Assembly (NCBI RefSeq): GCF_022538115.1
Contig: NZ_JAKZAL010000004.1
Coordinates: forward strand, 1-64,000
DNA: 64,000 nt
Origin: Cognataquiflexum rubidum
GTDB lineage: Bacteria > Bacteroidota > Bacteroidia > Cytophagales > Cyclobacteriaceae
Reading direction: 5' to 3'
Under the pieces are notes generated by a model. That model made no database searches and was not told where the DNA came from. It saw only the letters and a program-made list of their open reading frames with translations. This document shows, piece after piece, positions 7,947 through 15,570 of this stretch. The position numbers and the translations under genes are program-made. The first letter of the stretch is position 1. Every line of letters begins with the position of its first letter.

Positions 7947-8918
7947 TTACCCCACCGGCAAATTCAAAAACTCCAAAAACCTATACTCCGCCCATGTAAA
8001 TTCCTGACCCGGAACCAAAAATCCGGTGTGCCCTCCCCTATTTGGCATTTCAAGAAAAATATGGGGATGTGTTTCGGCAAGCTTGACGGGAAAGCAGCGG
8101 TCCATGATCAGCGGGTCATTGAGCGCATTGATGATCAAAGTCGGGATCTGGATATGTTCCATCCAATTGTCGGCGCTGACGCTACGGTAAAAATCCTGCG
8201 CATCCCTGAATCCATGCACTTTGGCGGTAAAGTGAGTATCGAATGTGTCAAAGTCTTTGACTGATTTTAGCAAATCCAAATCTACCAATCCCGGAAACTG
8301 TTCCCCCTTAACCTGCATTTTAGCTTTCAGCTTGCCGAGAAACCTGTTTTTATAAAATGCATTTCTCTTTTCTCTCAATGTTGCTGCCGAATCAGGCAGG
8401 TTGCAGGGAGTGGAATAAACGGCGGCTCTCTTGATTTTTGAATTGAGGTCAAGTCCATTTTCTCCCAAATATTTTAAAGTCTGTGCTCCCCCCATACTGA
8501 TTCCTGCCAGATAATAGGATTCGTAAGTATGGGATTTTTCGACATGGTCAATGACAGTTTTCAGATCGTAGGAAGCTCCGTGATGGTACAAGATCGGTCC
8601 CTTGTTCATTTCTCCTCCACAGGATCTGTTATTCCAAGCCAAGGCATCAAAACCGTGTTGGTTGAATAATTTGGCCAATCCCATCGCATAATGCCTGTCC
8701 GAACTGCCTTCCAAGCCATGTGAAATGATGAGGAGTTTTTTGCTTCCGATTATTGACCAATCAATGTTCAAAAAATCCCCGTCAGGAGTATTGATCTTTT
8801 CCCTTGAATATTGGATCCCTTGAATTTTTCTAAAAATACTGGGTATGATCGTTTCCAAATGCCCGTTGAAAAGGAATTTGGGAGGTTTACCATAGGTGGA
8901 CTTTCCAATCAAAGGCAT
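7947..8918 (-). CDS. YheT-family alpha/beta hydrolase
   Basis: This cytoplasmic alpha/beta-hydrolase of the YheT/ABHD1-3 group has 323 residues with the chosen start. The family signature GHLETIIPS is near the N-terminus, HGLEGSSDRHY is the oxyanion region, NNRSCGGEMN follows, and AGISMGG carries the nucleophile serine. The catalytic Asp is probably in INALNDPL and the His in GGHTGF. Members hydrolyse carboxylic esters; the substrate is unknown. The frame extends 15 codons upstream to 8963, but MPLIGKSTYG is the usual start of the family and the extension has no conserved character. The gene points towards the toxin-antitoxin pair (convergent). Confidence 0.85.
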   Translation of the reverse strand: MPLIGKSTYGKPPKFLFNGHLETIIPSIFRKIQGIQYSREKINTPDGDFLNIDWSIIGSKKLLIISHGLEGSSDRHYAMGLAKLFNQHGFDALAWNNRSCGGEMNKGPILYHHGASYDLKTVIDHVEKSHTYESYYLAGISMGGAQTLKYLGENGLDLNSKIKRAAVYSTPCNLPDSAATLREKRNAFYKNRFLGKLKAKMQVKGEQFPGLVDLDLLKSVKDFDTFDTHFTAKVHGFRDAQDFYRSVSADNWMEHIQIPTLIINALNDPLIMDRCFPVKLAETHPHIFLEMPNRGGHTGFLVPGQEFTWAEYRFLEFLNLPVG

Positions 8919-9012
8919 AAAAAAGGAGAAATCAGTTTGGCGAAAATAAAAACATATCCACAAAACAGGGAATTATTTGTTTTATTTGGTTAACAAAAAT
9001 AAATCAATCACA

Positions 9013-10356
9013 ATGAAATTGATCAAAAATACCTTATTCCTTCTGATTATGTCCTTCTTCATTACCGATATTTTGCCGGCACAGTCTGTTGATGCTTACA
9101 TTGACGGGATCTATCCCGAACTCGATGGGCTTTATAAACACCTGCACCAAAACCCTGAACTTTCCCTTCAGGAAAAAGAAACTTCTGCGCGCATTGCAAA
9201 GGAACTCAAAGCCATAGGCTATGAAGTGACCGAAAATGTGGGCGGGTATGGTGTTGTCGGAGTGTTCAAAAACGGACCCGGACCTGTATTGCTTATCCGC
9301 TCGGATATGGATGCTTTGCCTATGGAAGAAAAAACAGGGCTGCCTTATGCTTCGGTAAAAAAAGGGATCAGCAATGACGGAAAGGATACTTTCATCGCCC
9401 ATTCCTGTGGACATGATATCCACATGACGGTATTTATCGGAACAGCCAAGATGATGATGAAATACAAAAACTCCTGGAGAGGAACCTTGCTGATGGTCGG
9501 TCAACCTTCAGAAGAAAACGGAATGGGTGCCTGGAATATGATGAATGATGGGCTCTACAAAAGATTCCCCCATCCCGATTTTGCCATTGCCCTGCATGAT
9601 GACCCATTTCTTCCCGCTGGAAAACTTGGCTATAAAGAAGGTGCGCTGATGGCAGGTGTCGATATGATGAATGTGACTGTAAACGGAGTCGGTGCACATG
9701 GGGCTGCACCGCATACAGGAATTGATCCAATCGTATTGAGTGCACAGATGATTCAGGCTTATCAAACCATCGTCAGCAGGAGAATCGCCCCGATGGAACC
9801 TGCGGTGGTTACAGTAGGGTCTATTCATGGAGGTTCGGTCCATAACATAATTCCTGACCAAGTGATCATGCAACTCACTCTGAGGTCCTATTCCATGGAT
9901 GTCAGGGAAGAAATGATTTCGAGTGTCAAACGCATCAGTGAGAACCTTGCAAGGGCTGCAGGAGTACCCGAAAACAAAATGCCGACATATTGGATCAGAA
10001 ACCCACATACACCGGCACTAATCAATGACGCAAATCTGACCAAACAAATGGTGGAGGTTTTCAAAAAGAATATCGGTGAGGACAACGTAAAAGAAGTTAA
10101 AGCACAAATGATCGGTGAAGATTTCAGCAGGTTTGGTATGCAGGAAAGAAACATTCCGATCACCATGTTTTACTTGGGAGCAAGTGATCCAAAATTCCTT
10201 GAGGAAGCAAAAGAAAAGGGATTGGAAATTCCGGGATTACACAGCCCCTATTTTGCACCACTACCCGAACCCACCATCAAGACCGGAATCAAAGCCATGA
10301 GTTTGTTTGCGATGGATATCTTGAAAAATCAGGATGTGATGATGGAGAAAAAGTGA
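9013..10356 (+). CDS. Secreted M20-family amidohydrolase (N-acyl-amino-acid hydrolase type)
   Basis: This metallo-amidohydrolase of the M20D group splits N-acyl amino acids or related amides. A signal peptide (MKLIKNTLFLLIMSFF...LPAQS) precedes the catalytic domain, so it probably acts in the periplasm. Metal and catalytic motifs: HQNPELS, RSDMDALPMEE, SCGHDIHM (metal Cys/His), QPSEENGMGAW (catalytic Glu-Glu) and MIGEDFSRF near the C-terminus. The dimerisation domain includes GVGAHGAAPHTGIDP. Length is 447 residues from the chosen ATG; the frame is open for 12 further codons upstream, but those would sit before the signal peptide. Three tandem hairpin repeats follow the stop codon. The substrate cannot be read from the sequence. 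Confidence 0.88.
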   Translation: MKLIKNTLFLLIMSFFITDILPAQSVDAYIDGIYPELDGLYKHLHQNPELSLQEKETSARIAKELKAIGYEVTENVGGYGVVGVFKNGPGPVLLIRSDMDALPMEEKTGLPYASVKKGISNDGKDTFIAHSCGHDIHMTVFIGTAKMMMKYKNSWRGTLLMVGQPSEENGMGAWNMMNDGLYKRFPHPDFAIALHDDPFLPAGKLGYKEGALMAGVDMMNVTVNGVGAHGAAPHTGIDPIVLSAQMIQAYQTIVSRRIAPMEPAVVTVGSIHGGSVHNIIPDQVIMQLTLRSYSMDVREEMISSVKRISENLARAAGVPENKMPTYWIRNPHTPALINDANLTKQMVEVFKKNIGEDNVKEVKAQMIGEDFSRFGMQERNIPITMFYLGASDPKFLEEAKEKGLEIPGLHSPYFAPLPEPTIKTGIKAMSLFAMDILKNQDVMMEKK

Positions 10357-10363
10357 GATGACC

Positions 10364-10500
10364 AAGGTTTGGTTTGTGAAGACACAAACCATGGCGTGAA
10401 AAAGTAAGCTGATTCTAAGTTTGGTTTGTGAAGACACAAAAAATGGCGTCAAATGAGCTAAGTTTGGTTGGTAAAGGCACAAACCATGGCGCAAAAGGAG
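10364..10500 (+). repeat. Three tandem hairpin repeats (GGTTTGTG...CACAAACC)
   Basis: Three units begin with (A)AGnTTTGGTT and end with ATGGCG. The first hairpin is GGTTTGTG-AAGA-CACAAACC (10371-10390), a perfect 8-bp stem with a 4-nt loop. The second (10423-10442) has lost the last two pairs, and the third (10466-10485) is more diverged in the left arm. The start-to-start distances are 52 and 43 bp. The array begins 7 bp after the amidohydrolase stop codon and may act on the 3' end of its mRNA. Confidence 0.8.
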
Positions 10501-10573
10501 CTTTAAAGAAATAAGTTAACATACAGATACCATAAGTTCATAATACCTTAACCAAGGTGAAAATTTGATGACA

Positions 10574-10581
10574 TACCTTTG
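10574..10581 (+). promoter_or_regulatory. Possible TAnnTTTG promoter core
   Basis: TACCTTTG fits the -7 consensus. It faces right into a short interval that ends in a hairpin with a T-rich tail (10620-10657), so a transcript of only about 65-70 nt would result. No matching -33 element is seen. Confidence 0.25.
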
Positions 10582-10619
10582 CATTAGTAAGTTCTCTTCA
10601 TAGGTATTGATGATATTTT

Positions 10620-10647
10620 AAACGGAACGGCACTGCTGTTCCGTTTT
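10620..10647. terminator. Hairpin terminator at the end of the glycosyltransferase operon
   Basis: AAACGGAAC (10620-10628) pairs with GTTCCGTTT (10638-10646) across a 9-nt loop. On the plus strand it is followed by a T-rich tail; on the minus strand, the direction of the glycosyltransferase gene, it is followed by TTTAAAAT. It may work in both directions. Confidence 0.6.
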
Positions 10648-10648
10648 C

Positions 10649-11335
10649 TTATTTTAACAGTCTTGAATAGAGAGTCTTCAATTTTGTTGGGGGATGATGG
10701 AGGAAAAAAAGCCCAAAAACTATCATATTGGCAATTTGTACCCTCAGCCATGAATTGTTTTCGTATTTGCGGGCAGAGACCAAAATCCTTTTTGGGATAA
10801 CCTTAAACCCGTACTTCTTTTTTATCCGACGCACCAATTCGAAGTCTTCCATTAGACAAAACTTCTCATCAAACCCTCCCAATTCCAAAAAGACATCTTT
10901 CCGAATGAACAATGTCTGATCGCCTCCACCAGAAAACAACCCGTTAAATTGGGTAAACCAAGAATTGATCCGGAGCATCTTTTTGTTTGAATAAAAATTG
11001 TATGCAAAACAGCCGGTCTGAAAACCCTCATTCAAACTTAACATGATATCTTCATAAAAGGATGGCAAGATCCTCACATCGGCATGGACAAAGTAAAAAA
11101 TATCTCCATTAGACTCTTTCGCGCCCATATTCATCTGCGCTGCCCTACTTTGGATGCCGCAGGTCAAAAACCTGAATCCGGCCTTTTCTACCACTTCTTT
11201 GGTCCCGTCAGTGCTTCCTCCATCCGCAACAATCACTTCCTGTTGTTCCCGATTTTTTACTTTTCGAAAAAAAGGCAAAAGTTCTTTTAGATTTTCTGCT
11301 TCGTTCAATACAGGAATGATGATACTAATTTTCAT
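10649..11335 (-). CDS. Family 2 glycosyltransferase (TIGR04283-like)
   Basis: The 228-residue protein is a GT-A fold family 2 glycosyltransferase. ISIIIPVLNEAENL opens the nucleotide-sugar domain, VADGGSTDGT is the donor-binding loop, FVHADVRI holds the DxD-type metal site (here H-A-D), and GGDQTLFIRKDVF with MEDFELVRRIK is the acceptor part. These motifs match the family annotated as TIGR04283 (arsenosugar-type). It is the last gene of a three-gene leftward run, 7 bp behind the DUF6134 gene, with a TIGR04282-like partner first. The usual ArsM methyltransferase and ArsS radical-SAM protein are not in this window, so arsenosugar synthesis is not supported locally. Confidence 0.82.
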   Translation of the reverse strand: MKISIIIPVLNEAENLKELLPFFRKVKNREQQEVIVADGGSTDGTKEVVEKAGFRFLTCGIQSRAAQMNMGAKESNGDIFYFVHADVRILPSFYEDIMLSLNEGFQTGCFAYNFYSNKKMLRINSWFTQFNGLFSGGGDQTLFIRKDVFLELGGFDEKFCLMEDFELVRRIKKKYGFKVIPKRILVSARKYENNSWLRVQIANMIVFGLFFLHHPPTKLKTLYSRLLK

Positions 11336-11342
11336 AGGGGCA

Positions 11343-11942
11343 TTATGGAGTTTTCCTTTTCACCACAAAGTTCTTGATCGGAAACTCCATCACCGCTTTG
11401 TCTAGCTTGCCATTGACATAGTAAAACCTGTTTTTGTTGCCGTTGACATTGACTTCATAATGGTCCTTGTACTTTGTCACCGGAGAAACCAATCCATATC
11501 CTTCGGCAAAAAATTCTTTCACGTTTTTGGGTTCTTCAAAATAAAAGGAGGCAGAACTGAAAAACAGTTTCTTTCTGACTTCTGTATCCAACTCATATTT
11601 ATAATTGCGGGAATTGACCTTGTAATGGTCATTGACCCAAGTAATGAGCGATCGGAAATTTCCTTTATTGGTTTTGGAATTGACTTCACTTTTGATAAAA
11701 TGGGTTCCTTTAAAAATAGAAACTGTGTGGTAATCAAGCTCAATTTTGCCAAAAAACCAGAAACCAACTTTACTTCTGATATCGATTTGGGAATTTTCTC
11801 CGGAGATTTTTCGTGTAGCTGTCATCTCTCCGATAGATATTCCTGCAATGGAAATGTCATACTCTTGGAAGTCTTGGGCAAGCAAACCCAAGGGAAGAAA
11901 AAACACCAATAAGCATATTTTGTAGAGGTTTTTCATTTTCAT
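11343..11942 (-). CDS. DUF6134-like secreted protein
   Basis: The chosen start (MKMKNLYKICLLVFF...LLAQ) gives a standard signal peptide and a protein of 199 residues. The mature part (EYDISIAGISIGEMTATR..., then a series of beta strands with alternating polarity) resembles DUF6134, an uncharacterised periplasmic beta-rich family that looks like an open barrel or clam-shell for a hydrophobic ligand. It lies between two glycosyltransferase genes with short gaps (7 and about 50 bp), so it probably serves the same pathway. The frame is open 9 codons further upstream, but those codons precede the signal peptide. The family is recognised with moderate certainty, and the function is not known. Confidence 0.7.
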   Translation of the reverse strand: MKMKNLYKICLLVFFLPLGLLAQDFQEYDISIAGISIGEMTATRKISGENSQIDIRSKVGFWFFGKIELDYHTVSIFKGTHFIKSEVNSKTNKGNFRSLITWVNDHYKVNSRNYKYELDTEVRKKLFFSSASFYFEEPKNVKEFFAEGYGLVSPVTKYKDHYEVNVNGNKNRFYYVNGKLDKAVMEFPIKNFVVKRKTP

Positions 11943-11994
11943 ATAGCTTCTGACCATGCCAAATTCCAAAATAAAAACGACATCTAGAAATGGT

Positions 11995-12594
11995 TTATTT
12001 GGGGAAAATTGCGATCAGATCCTCTTCCGTATCTATGTCACGGAGTGTTTTCATCAATTCGTAACTTATTTGGTCACGGTTTAGTATTTCTAAGGTCCTT
12101 TTTGACACTTCTGATGAACTCCATGGGATATTCTGAAAAAGGGCTCCATAAAATTGGCACATTCCGAGTAAATAATATCCTCCATCCAATGCAGGTCCAA
12201 TACAGACTTCTTTCTTTTCCAAAGCCTGGAAAGCATCCTTTATGTCAGCGGTTCTGATTTCGGGACAGTCCGTGCCTATAATAATTATTCTTTTGTAGCC
12301 TTTCTGAAAGAGCGACAGGAAGGCATTTGACATTCTTTCTCCCAAGTCCACGCCTAATTGTACTTCTTCAAAATCAGGCTTGAATTGGCCAAATGAATTT
12401 TCTTCAATAAAGTCCGAATAGAAAATGGAAATATCTACGTTTTCCAGTTTTTCGATTTGCCTGTAGGTATGCAAAAGCAATGACTGGTAGATTTCCAAGG
12501 CTTTTTTTTCACCGATGGTTGCGGCAAGTCTAGATTTCACTTTTCCCAGAACTGCGTTTTTTTGAAAAACAATCAGGGCATTTTCATTTCTCAT
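11995..12594 (-). CDS. TIGR04282-like glycosyltransferase/nucleotidyltransferase (DUF2064)
   Basis: The 199-residue cytoplasmic protein matches the DUF2064/TIGR04282 group. It has an N-terminal FQKNAVLGKVKSRLA nucleotide-sugar loop, an ERMSNAF helix, a GTDCPEI motif carrying the metal-binding Asp, and ALDGGYYLLGM. The group has a nucleotide-diphospho-sugar transferase fold and often sits beside TIGR04283 enzymes, as it does here with DUF6134 in between. It is the first gene of the leftward operon. The start at MRNENALIVF is preferred over the ATG 7 codons upstream because the family begins at this strand. Confidence 0.82.
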   Translation of the reverse strand: MRNENALIVFQKNAVLGKVKSRLAATIGEKKALEIYQSLLLHTYRQIEKLENVDISIFYSDFIEENSFGQFKPDFEEVQLGVDLGERMSNAFLSLFQKGYKRIIIIGTDCPEIRTADIKDAFQALEKKEVCIGPALDGGYYLLGMCQFYGALFQNIPWSSSEVSKRTLEILNRDQISYELMKTLRDIDTEEDLIAIFPK

Positions 12595-12771
12595 ACTTTT
12601 TTGAATTCGAGGCAAACTATCAAGATAAACCGAATTTCATTCATTTTTTTTTCTGAAGTGCTTTATATAATAGGCTCAAACAAACAGAATACTTTTTCCA
12701 AACCTTGAACTTTTGATGGAAGTAAAGAGTTATTTACCTATCATTTCTATAGACTTTAAATAAAAATAACC

Positions 12772-13407
12772 ATGTCACTAAGATTAGGAGATTTAGCACC
12801 GAATTTTGTCGCCGAGACGACGGAAGGAAAAATTGATTTTCATGAATATTTAGGCGATGGATGGGGAGTTTTATTCTCACATCCAGCTGACTATACGCCT
12901 GTGTGTACCACAGAATTGGGTGCTGTTGCGAAGTTGAAATCTGAATTCGAAAAAAGAAATGTCAAAGTAATGGCACTCAGTGTGGATGGATTGGTTGACC
13001 ATGCAGCATGGATCAAAGACATCAACGAAACCCAACATACGACAGTTAATTTTCCTTTGATCGCTGATAAAGACAGACATGTATCAGAATTGTATGACAT
13101 GATCCATCCCAATGCGAATGAAAATTTTACAGTACGATCGGTATTTGTGGTCGGACCGGACAAAAAAATAAAGCTGATCATCACATATCCTGCCAGTACC
13201 GGAAGAAATTTTGATGAATTGCTCAGGGTAATTGATTCATTACAATTGACAGCCAAGTATTCTGTTGCCACTCCGGCCAACTGGAAAAACGGCGAAGATG
13301 TGGTCATCACACCTGCTATAAAAGATGAAGATATCCCTGCCAGGTTCCCGAAAGGACATACAAGAATAAAATCTTATTTAAGAACTACCCCACAACCAAA
13401 TATTTGA
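12772..13407 (+). CDS. 1-Cys peroxiredoxin (Prx6 type)
   Basis: This thiol peroxidase reduces hydrogen peroxide and organic hydroperoxides in the cytoplasm. The peroxidatic cysteine C45 is in the motif HPADYTPVCTTELG, and no other Cys is visible in the 211 residues, which makes it a 1-Cys enzyme. The extended C-terminal domain (WKNGEDVVITPAI, then FPKGHTRIKSYLR) is typical of the Prx6 subfamily. The gene is monocistronic, diverges from the glycosyltransferase operon across about 160 bp, and ends in a clear terminator. Its reductant cannot be read from the sequence. Identification is firm. Confidence 0.92.
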   Translation: MSLRLGDLAPNFVAETTEGKIDFHEYLGDGWGVLFSHPADYTPVCTTELGAVAKLKSEFEKRNVKVMALSVDGLVDHAAWIKDINETQHTTVNFPLIADKDRHVSELYDMIHPNANENFTVRSVFVVGPDKKIKLIITYPASTGRNFDELLRVIDSLQLTAKYSVATPANWKNGEDVVITPAIKDEDIPARFPKGHTRIKSYLRTTPQPNI

Positions 13408-13419
13408 ACCTAGATTAAG

Positions 13420-13446
13420 AAAGCTCCGCGAAAACGGAGCTTTTTC
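13420..13446 (+). terminator. Rho-independent terminator after peroxiredoxin gene
   Basis: AAAGCTCCG-CGAAAA-CGGAGC followed by TTTTTCTTT forms a 9-bp stem, a 6-nt loop and a T-run starting 12 bp after the stop codon. Confidence 0.9.
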
Positions 13447-13521
13447 TTTGTCCGTTTTTGATTTAATTAATTTTTTTATTGCTTAATTGGAACTTGAATC
13501 CAATAGCCAAACATCGCCACC

Positions 13522-14598
13522 ATGTCTATCTATACTGTCATTATTGGTTCGGGGTCTTATCTGCCGGAAATCGTTATAAAGAACGAAGATTTTTTAAAAA
13601 ATGATTTTCTTGATGCCACAGGAAAGAAAATCCCAAAGGACAATGCGGCAATCATCCAGAAGTTTCAGGATATCACTGAAATCGAGGAAAGAAGGTATCT
13701 GACACCTGAAATGAATACTTCAGACATGGCTTTCATTGCTTCTCAAAGAGCGATTGAGGCTTCAGGAATAGATCCTGAGACATTGGATTACATCATTGTT
13801 GCCCAAAATTTTGGTGAAATCAGACACGACAATAAAAAAACGGATATGGTCCCGACCATAGCGACCAGGGTCAAACATTTGCTCATGATTCAAAACCCGG
13901 ACTGCGTGGCGTACGATTTGCCTTTTGGCTGTCCGGGATGGGTACAGGGTGTGATCCAGGCCGATTATTTTTTCAAGTCAGGGGACGCAAAACGTGCTTT
14001 GATCATTGGTGCTGAAAACTTATCAAGGATTATAGATCCTCATGACATCGATACCATGATTTATTCAGATGGTGCCGGCGCAGTGGTTATTGAGGGAATT
14101 GAAAGTGAAAAACCTGTCGGAATCATTGCCCATAAGACAAGAACAGATACCCTTACACAAGCGCACTACCTGAAAATGGATGTGTCCTACAATCCAGATT
14201 TTAAGGATGATACACTATTTCTCAAAATGAATGGTCGAAAGCTTTATGAATACGCATTGAATACAGTTCCGGTATTGGTCAAACAGGTAATCGAAAAAGC
14301 AGGGTTGGGAATTGACGATATCGACAAGGTTTTGATCCATCAGGCCAATGCAAAAATGGACCACGCCATTCTCGAAAGGACCTTTAAGCTGTTTGGAAAA
14401 GAGGAAATGCCTGAGGAGATCATGCCAATGATCATCTCAAAAATGGGGAATAATTCAGTGGCAACAGTTCCTATTCTTTATGATATGATTGTAAGAAATC
14501 AACTGCCTGAACACCAATTCCATCCCGGAGACATTATGGTTTTTGCTTCAGTAGGTGCCGGAATGAATGTCAATGCATTTGTTTACATCCAGCCATGA
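13522..14598 (+). CDS. FabH-like 3-oxoacyl-ACP synthase III
   Basis: This thiolase-fold condensing enzyme of the KAS III type has 358 residues. The catalytic triad is complete: Cys137 in LPFGCPGWVQG, His273 in VLIHQANAK and Asn310 in KMGNNSVATVP. It differs from housekeeping FabH by an insert near residues 30-45 and by a first strand that reads YTVIIGSGSYLP. It may therefore make a special starter unit (branched or secondary lipid), but that is inference. It stands alone between the peroxiredoxin and the leftward PhzF gene, with no fatty-acid cluster around it. A gene symbol is not given because a second, housekeeping copy may exist elsewhere. Confidence 0.85.
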   Translation: MSIYTVIIGSGSYLPEIVIKNEDFLKNDFLDATGKKIPKDNAAIIQKFQDITEIEERRYLTPEMNTSDMAFIASQRAIEASGIDPETLDYIIVAQNFGEIRHDNKKTDMVPTIATRVKHLLMIQNPDCVAYDLPFGCPGWVQGVIQADYFFKSGDAKRALIIGAENLSRIIDPHDIDTMIYSDGAGAVVIEGIESEKPVGIIAHKTRTDTLTQAHYLKMDVSYNPDFKDDTLFLKMNGRKLYEYALNTVPVLVKQVIEKAGLGIDDIDKVLIHQANAKMDHAILERTFKLFGKEEMPEEIMPMIISKMGNNSVATVPILYDMIVRNQLPEHQFHPGDIMVFASVGAGMNVNAFVYIQP

Positions 14599-14611
14599 GC
14601 TTTTTCCAGCC

Positions 14612-15397
14612 TTAGATAAAAATCCTTCCGATCAGGTAAGTAACCGCATTTCCCGTCAGAATCACCCTCTCTCCTAGCAACCTACAGCCGATTTTCCCTT
14701 CTCTAGGCGAAACCTGAACGGCGGTCAATTCGTCTTTTCCAAGCTTCTGTGACCAAATCGGTGTCAGACTGGTATGAGCAGAACCGGTGACGGGATCCTC
14801 AGGAACACCTACCTGCGGCCCAAAAAAGCGGGAAACAAAATCCACTTCAATTCCCTTAGCCGTGACAATCACACCCCGGACAGGCAATTCAGCAATACGA
14901 GCAAGATCAAAATTTAGGTTTCTGATTTGGCTTTCATTTTCAAAAATCAAGATGTAATCCGTTTTCCCCTTAAATGCCAGAATCGGTTTTGGATTAAAGG
15001 GTTTTGTCAATTGCTCTGTCAGTTCGATCTCTTGGATCTGATCAAGGGGAAAGTCCATTACGAGTTGGCTTCCCTCCTGTTTCACCTTCAAAATCCCTGA
15101 CCTTGGTGACAAGAAAGAAATTTCTGATCCCTGAAAACCTTCATGTTCAAAAAGTACATGTGCTGTAGCAAGGGTGGCGTGACCACAAAGATCGACTTCC
15201 GTTCCCGGAGTAAACCACCTCAAAACAATATTTTTCTCCTCTCGGACATAGAAAGCAGTTTCCGAAAGGTTATTTTCCAAAGCAATTTTTTGAAGAATTT
15301 CATCCTCCAACCATTCGGTCAATGGGACGACTGCAGCGGGATTACCTCCAAAAACCTTTTCTGAAAATGCGTCAACTTGGTAGATTTTGAGTTCCAT
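14612..15397 (-). CDS. PhzF-family isomerase-like protein
   Basis: The 261-residue protein has the two-fold diaminopimelate-epimerase-like structure of the PhzF family. The N-terminal QVDAFSEKVFGGNPAAVV is followed by NNLSETAFY with the conserved Glu46, then DLCGHATLA, and in the second half GVPEDPVTGSAHTSL. No phenazine genes are near, as is usual for PhzF-like proteins in this phylum, whose substrates are unknown. It ends 13 bp from the stop codon of the convergent FabH-like gene. Confidence 0.88.
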   Translation of the reverse strand: MELKIYQVDAFSEKVFGGNPAAVVPLTEWLEDEILQKIALENNLSETAFYVREEKNIVLRWFTPGTEVDLCGHATLATAHVLFEHEGFQGSEISFLSPRSGILKVKQEGSQLVMDFPLDQIQEIELTEQLTKPFNPKPILAFKGKTDYILIFENESQIRNLNFDLARIAELPVRGVIVTAKGIEVDFVSRFFGPQVGVPEDPVTGSAHTSLTPIWSQKLGKDELTAVQVSPREGKIGCRLLGERVILTGNAVTYLIGRIFI

Positions 15398-15399
15398 GG

Positions 15400-15570
15400 G
15401 GTAGAATGGTTGTAGTGGTTGTAATTGTTAAAATGGTTGTAATTGTTGTAATGGTTGTATTGGTTTGAGATTTAGAGGATACTGAGATTGATTACTGCCT
15501 ACTGAGACTGATTACTGCGATTTATCTCTGAAATCTGCCTATTTAGACTGCCTAGTGCTACTGACCACTG
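15400..15570. repeat. Simple-word tandem repeats (GGTTGTAAT and ACTGnnnACTGC words)
   Basis: The first half is a degenerate array of GGTTGTA(A/G)T(T/G) words on the plus strand (about 15407-15465). The second is made of ACTGAGACTGATTACTGC-like words (about 15480-15570), which run into the 3' end of the transporter gene. There is no coding potential. Confidence 0.75.

Noticed and set aside
9508-10008. Minus-strand frame of 166 aa
   Set aside because: It is antisense within the M20 amidohydrolase gene, whose catalytic motifs are intact.
10364-10500. CRISPR-like array
   Set aside because: Only three units with decaying repeats and similar, not unique, spacers; it is better described as tandem hairpin repeats.
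11343-12594. Arsenosugar biosynthesis cluster
   Set aside because: Only the two glycosyltransferase families are present; the arsenic methyltransferase and radical-SAM enzyme are missing from the window.
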